A stretch of DNA of 64,000 bases from Scalesia atractyloides (lineage: Eukaryota > Streptophyta > Magnoliopsida > Asterales > Asteraceae), in contig CAMTDV010000017.1 in the NCBI GenBank assembly GCA_947069175.1, forward strand, positions 48,431,137 through 48,495,136, written 5' to 3'. Positions 11,473 through 23,108 of the stretch are shown here, piece by piece. Made by a program: the position numbers and the translations under genes. A model generated the notes under the pieces. That model worked only from the letters and a program-made list of their open reading frames with translations. It was not told the DNA's origin and did not search any database. How positions within the stretch are numbered: the stretch's first letter is position 1; each line of letters opens with the position of its first letter.

Positions 11473-12791
11473 TTAATATAAGTTTTTATCATAATTTGCT
11501 AATTGCTATTATTTATATGTGTAAAAACAAATGCATGTTTTGTACGATATTTTGGTGAAAAGCGTAAACTAAGTATTAAAACTTCATCGATTTCAATAAG
11601 TTCCAATGAAAATAATAATAGAAGAAATCATTGGTGACCAGGTCCAGTGAAAACCAATTGATGAAAAGAATAATAAAAGATATAAAAGTTAAATATTTTA
11701 ATAGCAGAAAATTTATAAATACACAAACTAAAAAAAATTTGTAAAACAATTTCACTGCGACCCCCCGTTAAAAACTTCTGATTCCGTCACTGATTTAGAG
11801 CATCGAGGTTAGCACCAACCATGGGTAAGTTTGGCATGGAGCTTTTAGGAGATTCAAGCTTTTAAGAAAAAGCTCCTACTCAATAAAAAGCTTTGTTTGG
11901 TTGAAGGATTTTGAAACTTTTAGGTTAGAAGCTTGAAGCTTTTGATTAAACGCTTAGCGTTTAGAAAGAGCAACAAGCTTTTAGAAAAAAAATGACTATT
12001 TTACCCCTTAAAGATAATGAAATTTACAACATCCAAACTAATTGACGGGCTCAATTTATTTTTATTTTCGTGGGTCATGTTTGACATTAAAATATAGATG
12101 GTTTTGATGGGCCAATAAACGATGGGAATATGAAGAAAAAAAGAACTTAGAGATAAGAAAAAAAAATCCATCATCAACAAACTACAAGGAGAACTTGGGT
12201 GGACGGCCGCTGCAAGTCGAACATAAGAAAAAGGAGAAAAAGCATTTTCTTTTCTTTGGGTGATTTTCTAGGACAACAAAAACACTTTTGTAAGTTGAAT
12301 TTTGGATGTTTTCTTTAGCATTTGTATTGATTGAAGTAGCCGTCATGTCCGGATATATAGTTTCGACATCGGAGTTTATTTTCTTTGTTTTGGTTCATAA
12401 ACTTATGTGAAACGCTTATGTTAGATTCTATGCTTTAATGGATTGTTTATGTGATTCTGGTTTTTATATGGATTCAGTCCGGAAAATATTAGATTGTTAG
12501 TAAACTTGATCAACTTATTAGTTTTTCTAATAAAGTTCAATCAACTTTTAGAACACTAATAAAGTTATAATTTTTGATATTAGGAACAAAATAATTTCAA
12601 GTACCCGTAAGTCGAACCGAATCAAGAAATTGCCCTAGTGTTGACTTTCAGTTAATTGTTTGATTTGCATTTAATTCATCTTTAGTTTATTAGTAATAAT
12701 ATAATTAAACACAAATTAACCTATTTTAATTAGATTGTTTGAAATTAATTTAACTGTTATATTAAATTGTAAACAATATTTAAGTTGCTAG
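11473..12791. other. Non-coding lead-in to the Harbinger remnant
   Basis: No gene. From about 11822 the text GGGTAAGTTTGGCATGGAGCT followed by repeated AGCTTTTAG/AAGCTTTT blocks resembles the end of a PIF/Harbinger or Tourist element. It is a candidate left terminus for the transposon whose genes lie at 12.8-19.3 kb, but no matching right terminus or TTA duplication was found. The purine-rich 12130-12260 could be an eroded leader of the MYB-like gene. Confidence 0.35.
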
Positions 12792-13013
12792 ATGGACTCT
12801 AAAAAGGAGAAAGTTGGACAAAAGAAGTGGTATTAGAATTATGTCGGTTCTTAAACAAATATATCACGAAGCATGGTCGAACTTCCACATTCAAATGGGT
12901 AAAACTTTAGCCAGAGTTTGAAAAGATTATAAATCATAAATTCATCAGTGACAAAGCTATAAAGAAAAAGTATGACGGTATGAGAAAAAAGTACAACCTT
13001 TGGAAGTCACTTA

Positions 13014-15328
13014 TGTAACAACTCAGAATTTCGTTGTTATCTTTTTCTTTTATTATCGATTGTATCTATCCTTTGTAAATCTCGAGATTCGTTTATAAGA
13101 AAAGTTTATGTTAATTAATTATGATTATGTATATTATATCACATCTAAATCGCTTGTTAAATCACATCGCTAATCTCATCGCATCGCAACTCGCAGTTAA
13201 TTATATGGTTTTATGTTATTTATGTGTTATGTATGTTTGTGGTTATGATTACGCTCGCTATCGCATCGCTCTCGCACGCTCAAATAGTTAAATCGTACTA
13301 TTATATTGCCTATAACGTTTAATATAACTATTTAATACGAACCGAATCGCCAAACGAACACTTAACGCGAAATCAGCAAACGAAACTTAGTCATCAGGCC
13401 AAGTTCGGCCGAACTTGACTACCACAAGTTCGCCCGAACTTGCCTGAGACACCAGAATCTTCTGCTTTCCACAAGTTCGCTCGAATTTGTACACACATGT
13501 ACAAGTTCGGTCGAACTTGGCTAATCTCCCTTAAAAAAATCAAGCAAGTTCGCCCGAACTTGACTCCCCAGTCCTCTCATTTTGCCTTCACCTATAAATA
13601 CTCAGCTCCATTCTCTCATTTGAACTTGCTGTAAGTTCGCCCAGAGCTCCCGAAACCCAAAACCCTCTGTTTCTAAGTAAGAATCAACCCGATTTCAACT
13701 ACAACGATGTTCAACAATGTTTTACAACGATTTTGCACAAGGCATTGCCTTCGTTTCATCAAATCTCTTCTGTTTACGAAAATCTTTATCTTTTTCCATA
13801 AAAACTTCTATTTCACTCAGATTTATACTAAATCTGAGCAAAACCTTTTAAATCCTTGATTTTTACACCATTTTCAGACTAATGACGTATGTTTCGTTCA
13901 CTTTTGAGTGGAACAAGGAGTTGTCGAAGCTAGATCTCAGATCCGGAAGCACAAGGACGAAATCGTCACTTTACACACGCTGGACTAACCCGTACGAACC
14001 ATCAAGTTCGCCCGGATTAGCCCGAGTTTCTGTAAAATGGCTAAGTTCGCTCCAAAAGACCTCTCCAGCCTAAGTTTTACTCAGTGGCTTAAGGTTGGAG
14101 GGATGGGCACTCGATTCCTCAGCAAACGACGTGAAAACGCAAGATTTTGGACCCGAAAACATCAATTCCGCTCGAGATTGCACTGATTATTGACAGCACA
14201 ATAGTCAAGTTCGCTCGAACTTGCCCTCAGGGGTCAAGTTCGGCCGAACTTGAGTGGGAATGTTCAAATTTTCTTCAGAAGCCTCCCAAGTTTGCTCGAA
14301 CTTGTCAAGTTTCTCAGGAAACTTCACAAGTTCGGCCGAACTTGTCTCACCTATTAAGGTTACCCACAAGTTCGCTCGAACTTGCCAAGTTTCCTTGAGA
14401 AACTTGCAAGTTCGCCCGAACTTGACCCAACTTCACCAAGACTTTAACAAGTTCGCTCAAACTTGTATGTTTACATACAAGTTCGGCCGAACTTGTCTAC
14501 TGCTCAACCCAAACTTAACCGTTTCAGCAATTTGAAAGACTGATGCACTTCTGTTCGTTTACAGGCTGATCCTGCGCTTTCTGCAACTCATCTCAGAATC
14601 CTAAATCTTACCGAAACGCACCGACTGTGAGTATACTTGACCCGTTTTCGCTTTAATGCGTTATTTGGGTGTTACATACGTTCCTATATCAAAATCACCT
14701 CACAAATCAAACTGTTTATCACACGTGAATAATCTGAGTATTTATGCTCAATGCGTGATGCTAGAAACATGTGACTAGGACTTATTTTCGTTAACTTGCC
14801 TCCTTAGCTAGTATGGTACTATAGTGTGGCTAACACCCGACGGGGTCTAGTTAGGATGGACGCGCAAGCCTTCTCACGGTAGTTAGCATGAGAAATAAGC
14901 CTATGTTTATCTGTGTGATGTGTTTTGGAGTATCATGATATATAGTTGGATTATTTCGCGAACGGTTTCTCTATTATGCTAGTATTACCAAAACCTGTAT
15001 GCTCACCTTTACTTAATTGTATTGACTTGTATTTTAACGTATGTAACAGGCTGAGGATTTTAGCTTGGATGCCTCGGATGTAGCGTGCTTAGTTTAGTTT
15101 GCTTATGTTTAGTCCTGAATTGTAATGAAATCTAGGGGATATCGAACCCGATTAGTTTTGTGGGAAAAACAAGTTTCTGTATTGATTATTTTGAAATATT
15201 GTGTTTAATGGTATGGGACGTTAAATGTTAAATGATGTTGATAGATAATTGTTATGGAATTCTCATGAGACAATCTGGTCGCCTAGTGCCACTACCCCGA
15301 TGTTTCCACCACCGGTTGGGGTGTGACA
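13014..15328 (+). mobile_element. Solo LTR (2315 bp) inside the MYB-like gene
   Basis: Begins TGTAACAACTCAGAATTTCG and ends GGTTGGGGTGTGACA. Perfect 5-bp duplications ACTTA flank it at 13009-13013 and 15329-15333. No internal region is present, so the element was reduced by recombination between its two LTRs. Its ends match in style those of the gypsy LTR at 41731-44383 (TGTAACATCC ... GGGGTGTGACA), so a Tekay-like gypsy origin is likely. It contains the palindrome array at 13400-14495. Confidence 0.92.
13400..14495. repeat. Array of 18-bp palindromes CAAGTTCGSYCGAACTTG
   Basis: Thirteen full-length copies start at 13400, 13425, 13472, 13502, 13545, 14206, 14235, 14287, 14327, 14367, 14407, 14448 and 14478. 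Half-sites lie near 13632, 14003 and 14042. The centre is GGCC, GCCC, GCTC or GGTC. Copies with GGCC are perfect palindromes, such as CAAGTTCGGCCGAACTTG. Copies 14287-14448 are spaced 40-41 bp apart. Two related inverted repeats of the form CAAGTTTC-NNN-GAAACTTG sit midway between sites in that cluster (near 14306 and 14386). The function is unknown. Confidence 0.93.
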
Positions 15329-16438
15329 ACTTAAGAACGGAGAGACTAGTCTAGGTTGGAATGAAAGTACCAAGCAACTTAATTGATCAGATGAATGGTG
15401 GAAAAGAAAAATTCAGGTGACATAATATAACTCATTTAAAATTTAAATATCGTATAATATTCCAGTCATAATGATAACTAAAGATTCACCATTATATTGT
15501 GTATGAAAACTCGAAAGTTCTAGCAATTCAATATAATCAACCATATATACAACTACAAGAAGAATGGGATCAATTATTTGGAGATGCAGTTGCTAGTGGG
15601 GAAAATTGTGTGGCACCCTCTATGGATCCAACTACATTCAATGAGGTGCATGTTGAGAACCTTGAGGATGACAATGTTGAGGGAGGTGATAATATCTTTG
15701 GCGATACACCTTCTAATCTAGAAAACTTGGAAACTCAAGAAGATAATTTCTTCGGTGATTTCTTGAAGGATGTAAGAGGAAATGTTGGATCGACACCAAG
15801 CTCAAGTGAGGTTGCAAAAAAATTTGACAACTCTACTAAAGTAAACACTAAGCCTAAACCAGTAAGATGAAACGTAAAGGGAGAGACTCATTAGGAGCTT
15901 CAATGCTTAAAGAACATTTAACTCAAAGTAATATGAATCAATAATGTGCTCTAGAAATATTAGAATCAGATTCTTCCAAACTCAGTCAAAGTACTAAGTT
16001 TAGTATGAAGTTGCTATGGATGTGCTTAACCGGATGGTAGATGCAGGATTAATGAGCGAAGATGAGGAGTTGTGGTTCTTTGCAATGTATTTATTTGAAG
16101 ATCCCGTGAAAAGAGAAATGTTTATAAACATGCGACATGATCATAGTAGGTTAGCGTGGCTGCAACGAAAGCAAAGGCTCACTGACTAAAGTTTTCTTTG
16201 AGGACGTGTTACGAAACATTATTGTTTCTATTTGTTTGAACTTTATTACTTTTGGATTGATTTATTATTTTTTACCTTGATGTTTTAGTGACATGACTAT
16301 ATATATTGGATGTTATTTGATGTCTTTTTATTCATTCGAGAATATTATTTACGTCTTTATATGTTAAGCTATTTATCCGTTTATTTACATGTTTATATTT
16401 TAAGCTAATATTGAATTTATTACCAGGGTAAACAAACA

Positions 16439-19345
16439 AGAAGAAGCACAAATGGCATTGTTATAACTTTTTGTTGGATTCAACCTATATCTGTGATATT
16501 GTTGCTGCATACTATTATAAGCATATATACATGGAACCATGCATGACATCACCTCAAACGTGGCAGGCTTGGATGATAGAAGTTTTAAATGGCAATCCTT
16601 TACAATGTGTAAATGCATTCAGAATGCATCCAAACGTGTTTACGAAATTATCTAGAGAGCTTGAATCAAACTATGGATTGCAGGCGAGTGACAGAATGTC
16701 AACTTGTGAGAAGGTGGGGATATTTTTTTGTATACATTAGTATTTGGCTTATCTAACAGGGATGTTGGGGAATGTTTTCAACGTTATGGGGAGACTACTG
16801 GTAGAGCATTTCACGAAGTTCTAGAGGCAATAGCTGGTAGAGGTAAAGGTTTTCAAGGTCTAGCACGAGACATTATAAAACCAAAAGATCCAACTTTTCA
16901 ATATGTACCACCTCAAATCTTGAACGACAAAAGATACATGCCGTACTTCAAGTCATTCCTACGAGTGTACTTTGTTACTTAACTAGTGTTTAGCCGCCCC
17001 CGCGTTGCGGGGCGCGGGGGTTCTAAAACCATGTTAAGTAGTAAACAATTATACTGCCACGTGACGTAAAACGTAGGTTAAAATAAAACATAAAGTTATA
17101 CTATATGCTCCCGTAAAATATATGCAAACTCGAATTTATGGAGAAAACTTTAACTTAAAGCCCCTAAGGAAAATGTAAACCATACTACAATACAACAAAA
17201 AGACCCATTTGATTAACCGATATGAAAGATGATATGATACTTAAATGGCACTTTAGTAAATATCTTTAAAGTAAAATTTTATTTGGCCACCTTAGATTAG
17301 AGGATACCTAAATTGTCTCATATAAAAATGAAGGATTAAAAATGTAAACCATGTTATAAGATAAAACCAGAAAAAGGAAAAAATCCATCCATTACGAAAG
17401 ATAGAAATGGCACTTTAGCAAATATCTTGAAGACTTATTTGACTACTGTAGATAAGAAGATACCTAAGTTGTTAGTATAATAGTGTTTAACCCCGCCTTC
17501 CGGCGGCGGGAGTCATTAAACCGTGCTAAACGGTTATCAAACGATGATCAAAAAAGGGAAAATCATAAAATAAAAACGCGAATTTGTACCGTTACGTGAC
17601 GTAAAACGTAGGTGAAGACAAACGCTATGCTATGATGCGACGTAAAATGTAGAAAAAGCTTTAAATATATTAATAGCGGATAGATCTCTCATGTTGCGGT
17701 GGCGAAAACCTAGTCGGTTTCAGTGCGCTTGGTATAACATATGGTATAACAAACGAATAGAAAGCTAAAAAATTATATTAAAAAAAGATGTTTATATGGT
17801 GTCAAATGTTTTGAAATCCAGTTTTTATACCGTACCAGATTTGGTTTAGAAACGGTTTAACCAGGTGTATCGGATGGTTCAACCAGATGTACTTGGTGGT
17901 TTAACCGGTTCTACCGGACGGTTCAACCGGTACAATCGACTGGTTTGAACTGGTTTTTAAAACATTGATGTTAACGCGTGTTTGGAGGCTATAAAAAGAA
18001 TTTAAAAATAATATTCTAAATTAAAAAGTATATATATGTTTAAAATGGGAATAATTTTTGTTCACAATATGCCTTAACACATATGTCAACACTCTAAAAC
18101 AAATAAAAAAGCACACTTTTGAAAGAGTGAATCCATCGCTTTTTGCCTATATTTTCTATTAACAATATCTATCACAAAACCACCCTACACACAAAACCAC
18201 AAAGCCACCACCACGTACAACTACATCACCTAACCACCGCCACCACAACACCACCACCAACACCTAACCATCATCAGCTCCATTGAAATTCTTTCTTTTT
18301 CTCTGCATTTATCATCTCCTGTCGGAGTCTCCAGCAACGTCTTCCTCCATAAAAAACCGTCAACGACTCGTCTCTTCAAACAGACACTCTCTCTGTATTA
18401 TCTGTCTGCATCACCGCCAGTCACCTCCATCGTTGGGATCTGAGTAGCTGCCACAGATGTTCGCCCCATCCGTATCTTCTCCAAAAAGGTGCAGTGGTGT
18501 CTATAGTTTTTTTGTGGTGGGAAAGTCGTAAAAAAAGCGGGGATGGTTTTACGAGTTGTATCTCTGGCTTCTTCCTTCTCTTGTGCATCCATTGTTGTAC
18601 TTTGTGGTGTGTTTCTTATTCACCGTTCACAGAATTGCACCTTGTGTTGTTGCATTTGTGCACCAGTCATAAAATGACACCTAGCTAGTTGATACCGTAG
18701 ATAAGACATACGCAAACTGTTATATACAGTAATGTTCAAATTATATTTAGGATTGTATTAGATGTGTTGACGGCCTGTATTTCAGAGAGTTAACAACTAC
18801 CTTATATTGGTAGAAAAGGGGTACCAACTTTCAATGTAATCAACATGTGATTTTGATATGTGTTTCACATTCGTATTGGGAGGGATCAGCACATGACACA
18901 CATGTTTTCATTAACATGACCCAAAATAGTAAATTCAACTTCTCACAACCAGTCTCACAACCAGCTGAAGGTAATATTTCAAACTGTGTACACATATATT
19001 TTGGAATTGTTTCATGTTACTTTTAATAAATTCCAACGCCTTTTGTTTTTCAACTCCTTTATCAGGTAGATATTAGTTGTTTGATAAAGGACACCCAAAC
19101 AGAAAAGGATATTTTGTTCGATATTCCAAGACAAGATACCATCAATCTCAATTTCAAAGAGAGCCCCCGAATAATATGCAAGAAGCTTTTAACCTTTCAC
19201 ATTCATTTTTACGAAGTTATATTGAGACGTCATTTGGAATTTTGAAGAAACGATTTCAGATACTTGGTAAAATGCCCAAGTATAGCGTGCAAACAAAAAT
19301 TGATGTGATCATAGCTACACTTGCATTGCATAACTATAATATCAT
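16439..19345 (+). pseudogene. PIF/Harbinger DDE transposase remnant, interrupted
   Basis: Three blocks are recognisable. At 16439-16960: TSPQTWQAWMIEVLNGNP, then after a frameshift near 16730 SNRDVGECFQRYGETTGRAF and PPQILNDKRYMPYFK. At about 18743-18980: QLPYIGRKGVPTFNVINM followed by DFDMCFTF and SAHDTHVF. At 19062-19345: DKGHPNRKGYFVRYSKTRYH and YIETSFGILKKRFQIL, ending ALHNY. This is the order expected for a HARBI1-type (DDE_Tnp_4) transposase. The segment that should carry the first catalytic Asp (a DCIGAIDGTH-like motif) is where foreign DNA has been inserted, and the frame has stops, so it is inactive. Confidence 0.82.
16983..18742 (-). mobile_element. Helitron-like insertion(s) in the transposase remnant
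   Basis: On the - strand the element would end with an 8-bp hairpin (CCCCCGCG / CGCGGGGG, 16997-17020), then a short spacer and the tetranucleotide CTAG at 16986-16983, next to T. That is the textbook Helitron 3' end (hairpin, then CTRR, A/T target). A second, GC-rich hairpin followed by a related tail (CACTAT instead of CACTAG) lies at 17481-17512 and suggests a nested or older relative. Contents include GGTTCAACCGGT-type repeats (17830-17950) and a CACCAC-rich patch (18190-18260). The far end is not resolved: 18742 is only where transposase similarity resumes. Confidence 0.55.
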
Positions 19346-20096
19346 ATTTATCATAACTACATATGTTTTAAAACGTACTATAATATCAAATTTATTATAA
19401 AAAATAGAAATATCAAATAAATACATGTTTGTTTTCGAAGAGCACTCATAGCCAATTCTACACTCCATCCTTATAATTACACTTAAAATCATCATTTCTC
19501 TTTCTCCTTTCTTAATTAAATAATATTTTTTTATATTTTTATCATGACATTTTATCTCTTCTCCATTCAGAATCATTCTCAAAAAATTACGGAGAGTGAA
19601 TTGTGTCCCTCCAAATTTACTAATGAACAGCAACATTTTCTCTCTTCCACACTCACAAACACTTTATAAAATATAGAGAATTCACTCACGTAAATATAAA
19701 TATGAAGCATCGAATGTGAATGCTCTAATTATGATATTTATACAATCAGAACTTAACTAGCGAGTTTAGCATATGAAAGCTTATGACATATGAGGAAGGA
19801 TCTTTTGAGAGAAAAAAGGAATGTTAGGAGAGAAAAAACAAAGGGTATAGTGGTAAAATATTAAATAATTTATTTCTTCTAATATTAGCTATTCCCTCTT
19901 TAATTAATTAGTTATTAAAATTATCCTATACATATAAAAAATTATTCTACGCATATCAAAATTAATCATACACACAACCTTCACATCCTGACACTCATCC
20001 TACAAAAATCCTACACATATTAAATTCATCCTAGGCTATGAATTAGACCTGTTTTGAAACATTGTCAGATCTAGTCGGTCTAAACCGACCATTCAC
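19346..20096. other. AT-rich spacer with a possible small MITE
   Basis: No gene. The interval 19437-19733 opens AGAGCACTCATAGCC and closes GAATGTGAATGCTCT. The outer bases (AGAGCAYTCA) are inverses, so a Tourist-like MITE is possible, but no clear TTA duplication is seen. The rest is low-complexity A/T. Confidence 0.3.
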
Positions 20097-20816
20097 CCCA
20101 TGACCTCTATGGTTTTGTTGTTGACGTTGAGGTTGGTGTCAATATTAGTGTCGTGGTGGACCATTGAGTTCTTGATTTACCAGTTGTCTACGTTGCAATC
20201 TTTGATTCACTATTCCCACAATCGGAGGACCCCGGTTTTGGTTGACATTATTATTTTGGTTCCTCGGTTGGTTTTGCCTCGGTTGATAGTTGTTGGCATA
20301 ACCATCACTGATGTAACGTAGCTCCAATTACCATTATCATAACCGTAGTTATCGCTTTGATACCCCTCCTCACTCTCGTTCCACTCACCCTCATTGTAGA
20401 ACCCTCAGGTTTCCTCATAACCATTGTTATACTCATTGTTCGAGCATTCGTCTTCAATTGTGTAATAAGTATGAACACTCACTCGACCTGATGATTGGTA
20501 TCCGGGAACACTAAACAGTTCATCATCATTAATGTTATTCCTCAACTTGTCAAGGTTGGGAATCTGTTGCTCGAAATCGGCCGCTTGGTTCTGGTTTACT
20601 TGTTCAAACATTGGATAGCCACGATTTGGAACGGGGTCCACGGTTGTTGGAAGTTCGGTTATGATTTTGGTTTTGTGGTGGGTGTTGTTGGTTTTGTGGA
20701 TGATTTGGATGTGGAGGAGTTGGTGGTCTTCGGTTGTTGCTACCACCAGAACGGTTATTGCGGTTTTGATTTTGGTTTTGGTTTTGGTTTTGGTTCTCCA
20801 TTTTGAACGGTTTCAA
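20097..20816 (-). pseudogene. Asn/Gln-rich gag-like remnant
   Basis: The frame opens MKPFKMENQNQNQNQ at 20816, built from a TTTTGG hexamer tract (opposite strand, 20762-20795), and continues with RPPTPPHPNHPQNQ. A shifted frame (20746-20405) carries NRGYPMFEQVNQNQAADFEQ and IPNLDKLRNNINDDELFS. This is compatible with the N-terminal region of a retrotransposon gag, but I found no diagnostic capsid motif. Frameshifts and a stop at 20405 mark it as broken. Confidence 0.45.
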
Positions 20817-22130
20817 TGGAGTGGTTTGAGTTTGAATTTGGTGAGTTAGAAGCGATGATTGCTTCTAACCGATTGGCTTAGTTTCTTCTTACTAGACGCT
20901 CGATTTTCGGCTTGAACAATAACATAGAGGTTCTTTCGGACGTCCTCGTACGCATGCACTACCTGTAATTTGCACAAATAACACAACCCGCGTAACAAGG
21001 AAAACAGAATAAAGCAAAAATACACCAAACATTATATAGTTTTATCATGAAATAATCAAACAAATCTAGACACGAAGCGCACGAACTCCCTGGAAACGAC
21101 GCTAAAATTTGATCAGAGTGTCGCGGTCCGGTCAAAGATACATTTATAAGTCCTAATTACCTCAAGCAAATAGTAAGTGGCAGTCAGGGTGTCGAACCAC
21201 GAACAGTTTATGGTCCGTGTCAAGACTTGATTGATTATTGATTTTAAAAATTATGAAGTTTGCTATTTTAGTTAGTTGTTTGTTTGTTGATTTGAAAGAT
21301 ACCCGAATAAACCGATAGTTTGTTAACAACGATTGTGAAACTTAAATGATTGATCGTAAACAATAATTTAAAACAAGGTTCACACCCGGTTCGAAATTGT
21401 TAGACCTAGGGTTCCTACACGTTTTATAATTATCCAAATCACAATTTAGTGGTTAACGGGCTTAGTGTTACGAGGCTTAGGTGTCGTTAACTATCAACGT
21501 CACAAGATGGATAAAAATCCACTTTGTTACACCAGAAGAACATGTAAAGTTGTAAACCTTACTTTATACCAAAGCATAGTTGTATGAAATCATTTCAAGA
21601 ATCAAAGGTGCGAGTATATTTCCACAATCCGTGAATCCAAAGCAAATACAATACAATTGGTATGATATTTAAACGTTCATGCGTAATAAAAAAGGATTAA
21701 AACTAAAAATAAATGTTGAAACCCTACTTCTTACAAAGTCCACACCGGTGTAGAATCCTAAAAGATTAGCCGCTCATGGTGCGCGAAGCTTGGAAACCAG
21801 ATCTTGGTAGCGAAGAACGAGCCATGGAATCTTGATCAACTTGATGATGTTTTGGGATCTTCAATCACAAGTAATGATGAGGGAATGATTGTGTTGATGG
21901 AATAATGTTAAAAAATATGATATGAATATGATGATTTGAAGATGATTGATGATATGATGATTAATGTTGTAGTGATGACTGATGATAATGAATCCCTTTT
22001 ATGATCGAGATGTTATGGCATGATTTCCCCATGATTGGAGTTCAATTCTTTATTGTAACTCTTCCCAAAAAATCGTAAAAAATCGTTCGAGTAAAAAACA
22101 AAACAAAAAAATTATGTCAAACCCCAATTG
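20097..22130 (-). mobile_element. Athila/Tat-like LTR retrotransposon remnant
   Basis: Read leftward, a degenerate primer-binding motif (TTTAGCGTCGTTTCCAGGGA, about 21107-21088) resembles the TGGCGCCGTTGCCGG type used by Athila/Tat-group elements. About 260 bp later comes an Asn/Gln-rich gag-like start (20816-20604) and a continuing, frameshifted acidic reading frame to about 20097. The block right of 21110, including a GTTCGTGGTTCGACACCCTG sequence, would be 5' LTR; its outer end is not defined. There is no pol, so the element is truncated near 20.1 kb. Confidence 0.5.
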
Positions 22131-23108
22131 ACTGTGCTATGCGTAGATTGACAATCGACGGGGCGTCGGCGACGCCACATGGGCATGTCGTTGACGCAGG
22201 TAGGAGGATTGACGTCCCAACATACTGCCTACGCAGCTCCCTTTACGCCGGCGCCGATAAGGGCCTCCGTCAATGCGATTATAGTACCGACCCTTATTTT
22301 CTCTGTTTCTTGCACTTGGTTGCCCCTGGCTTTGATCCGATGTCCCGTTAAGCTCTCAAAATGATCCTTAAAGTTCTTAAGACCTGCAAAACGCAAACCT
22401 TATCAAAGTAGATCATTCAGGATTCGAATTCACATAATAACACAAACTTTAACACGGAACAATATCGGACTTTCGACCACGATCACTCATCTCTCATCCG
22501 TTACCCATTCTTTTAATTTTTTAATAGAAATAAAATCTAAATAGCAATAAAAAGTGCTATGTGGTATTAAAGAATGTGTTAAAGGTGAAGGATGAGCTGA
22601 TTGGCCATCACTTTCCACCACGCAGGGGTGCGCCATGGTGTTCTCCACTTTCCACGAATGCCATGTCACCTCCCGCAACCATAACACATAAGGGCGACAA
22701 ATTTTGACACGACACGGAAAAAAACATCTTTTGGGAGACTAACATATTTAAATATGAGTCGTGTTCAAATTGACTCATTTTAAAAATAGGTTGGATTTGG
22801 GTTAACTTCTCAACCCGCCAACTCATAACCTGTCAATTGATCACCTTACGACCCGACATAATTTACATCCCCTCGCTACAAATAAGCTAAGAAAATAAAC
22901 GGTTAGTGATAAGCTGGAAAGAGAAGATATGGAGGAGCAAATCCGTCATTACCCTATTGAAATGTGCGTCATATCATTTCCTTTCCCCACTTTTCCCACT
23001 GCCCTTATTTGACTATCGATCCCCTATCATCACAACATCCTTCTTTTCCCTCACACACCCTAAAATGCAAAACCTGCAGTGATCACCATTCACCAACACA
23101 CAAAAACA
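22131..23108. other. Upstream region of the DUF761 gene
   Basis: No gene is evident. A GC-rich stretch at 22150-22290 has short open frames on the + strand that match nothing I know. Inverse-matching sequences CTCATCCGTTACCCATTCTTT (22494) and AAAGAATGTG...AAGGATGAG (22569-22595) could bound a 100-bp MITE. The 200 bases before 23109 are CT/CA-rich, as expected for a plant leader, and transcription of the gene probably starts there. Confidence 0.35.

Larger units (their letters stand above)
12792..16189 (+). pseudogene. MYB/SANT-like gene of a PIF/Harbinger transposon, interrupted by a solo LTR
   Basis: The first part (12792-13013) starts MDSKKEKVGQKKW. Read across frames, it encodes the trihelix of a Myb/SANT-like domain, including text such as KAIKKKYDGMRKKYNLWKSL. 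The gene resumes at 15329 with NGETSLGWNES-type sequence and an intact 15499-15870 frame containing EEWDQLFGDAVASGENC. It ends at about 16189 with DEELWFFAMYLFEDPVKREM and RLAWLQRKQR. In PIF/Harbinger transposons such a protein binds DNA and assists the transposase. Stops, frameshifts and the 2.3-kb LTR make this copy dead. The join is exact: the ACTTA target duplication flanks the LTR. Confidence 0.8.

Noticed and set aside
11822..12000. Left terminal repeat of the Harbinger element
   Set aside because: Only a resemblance: no inverse copy at the right end and no TTA duplication found, so it is mentioned but not called.
13400..14495. CRISPR-like array
   Set aside because: The repeats are 18-bp palindromes with uneven, related spacers inside a plant LTR, and no cas genes are present.
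20495..20806. Phe/Gly/Val-rich + strand ORF
   Set aside because: It is the shadow of the Asn/Gln-coding TTTTGG tract on the other strand.
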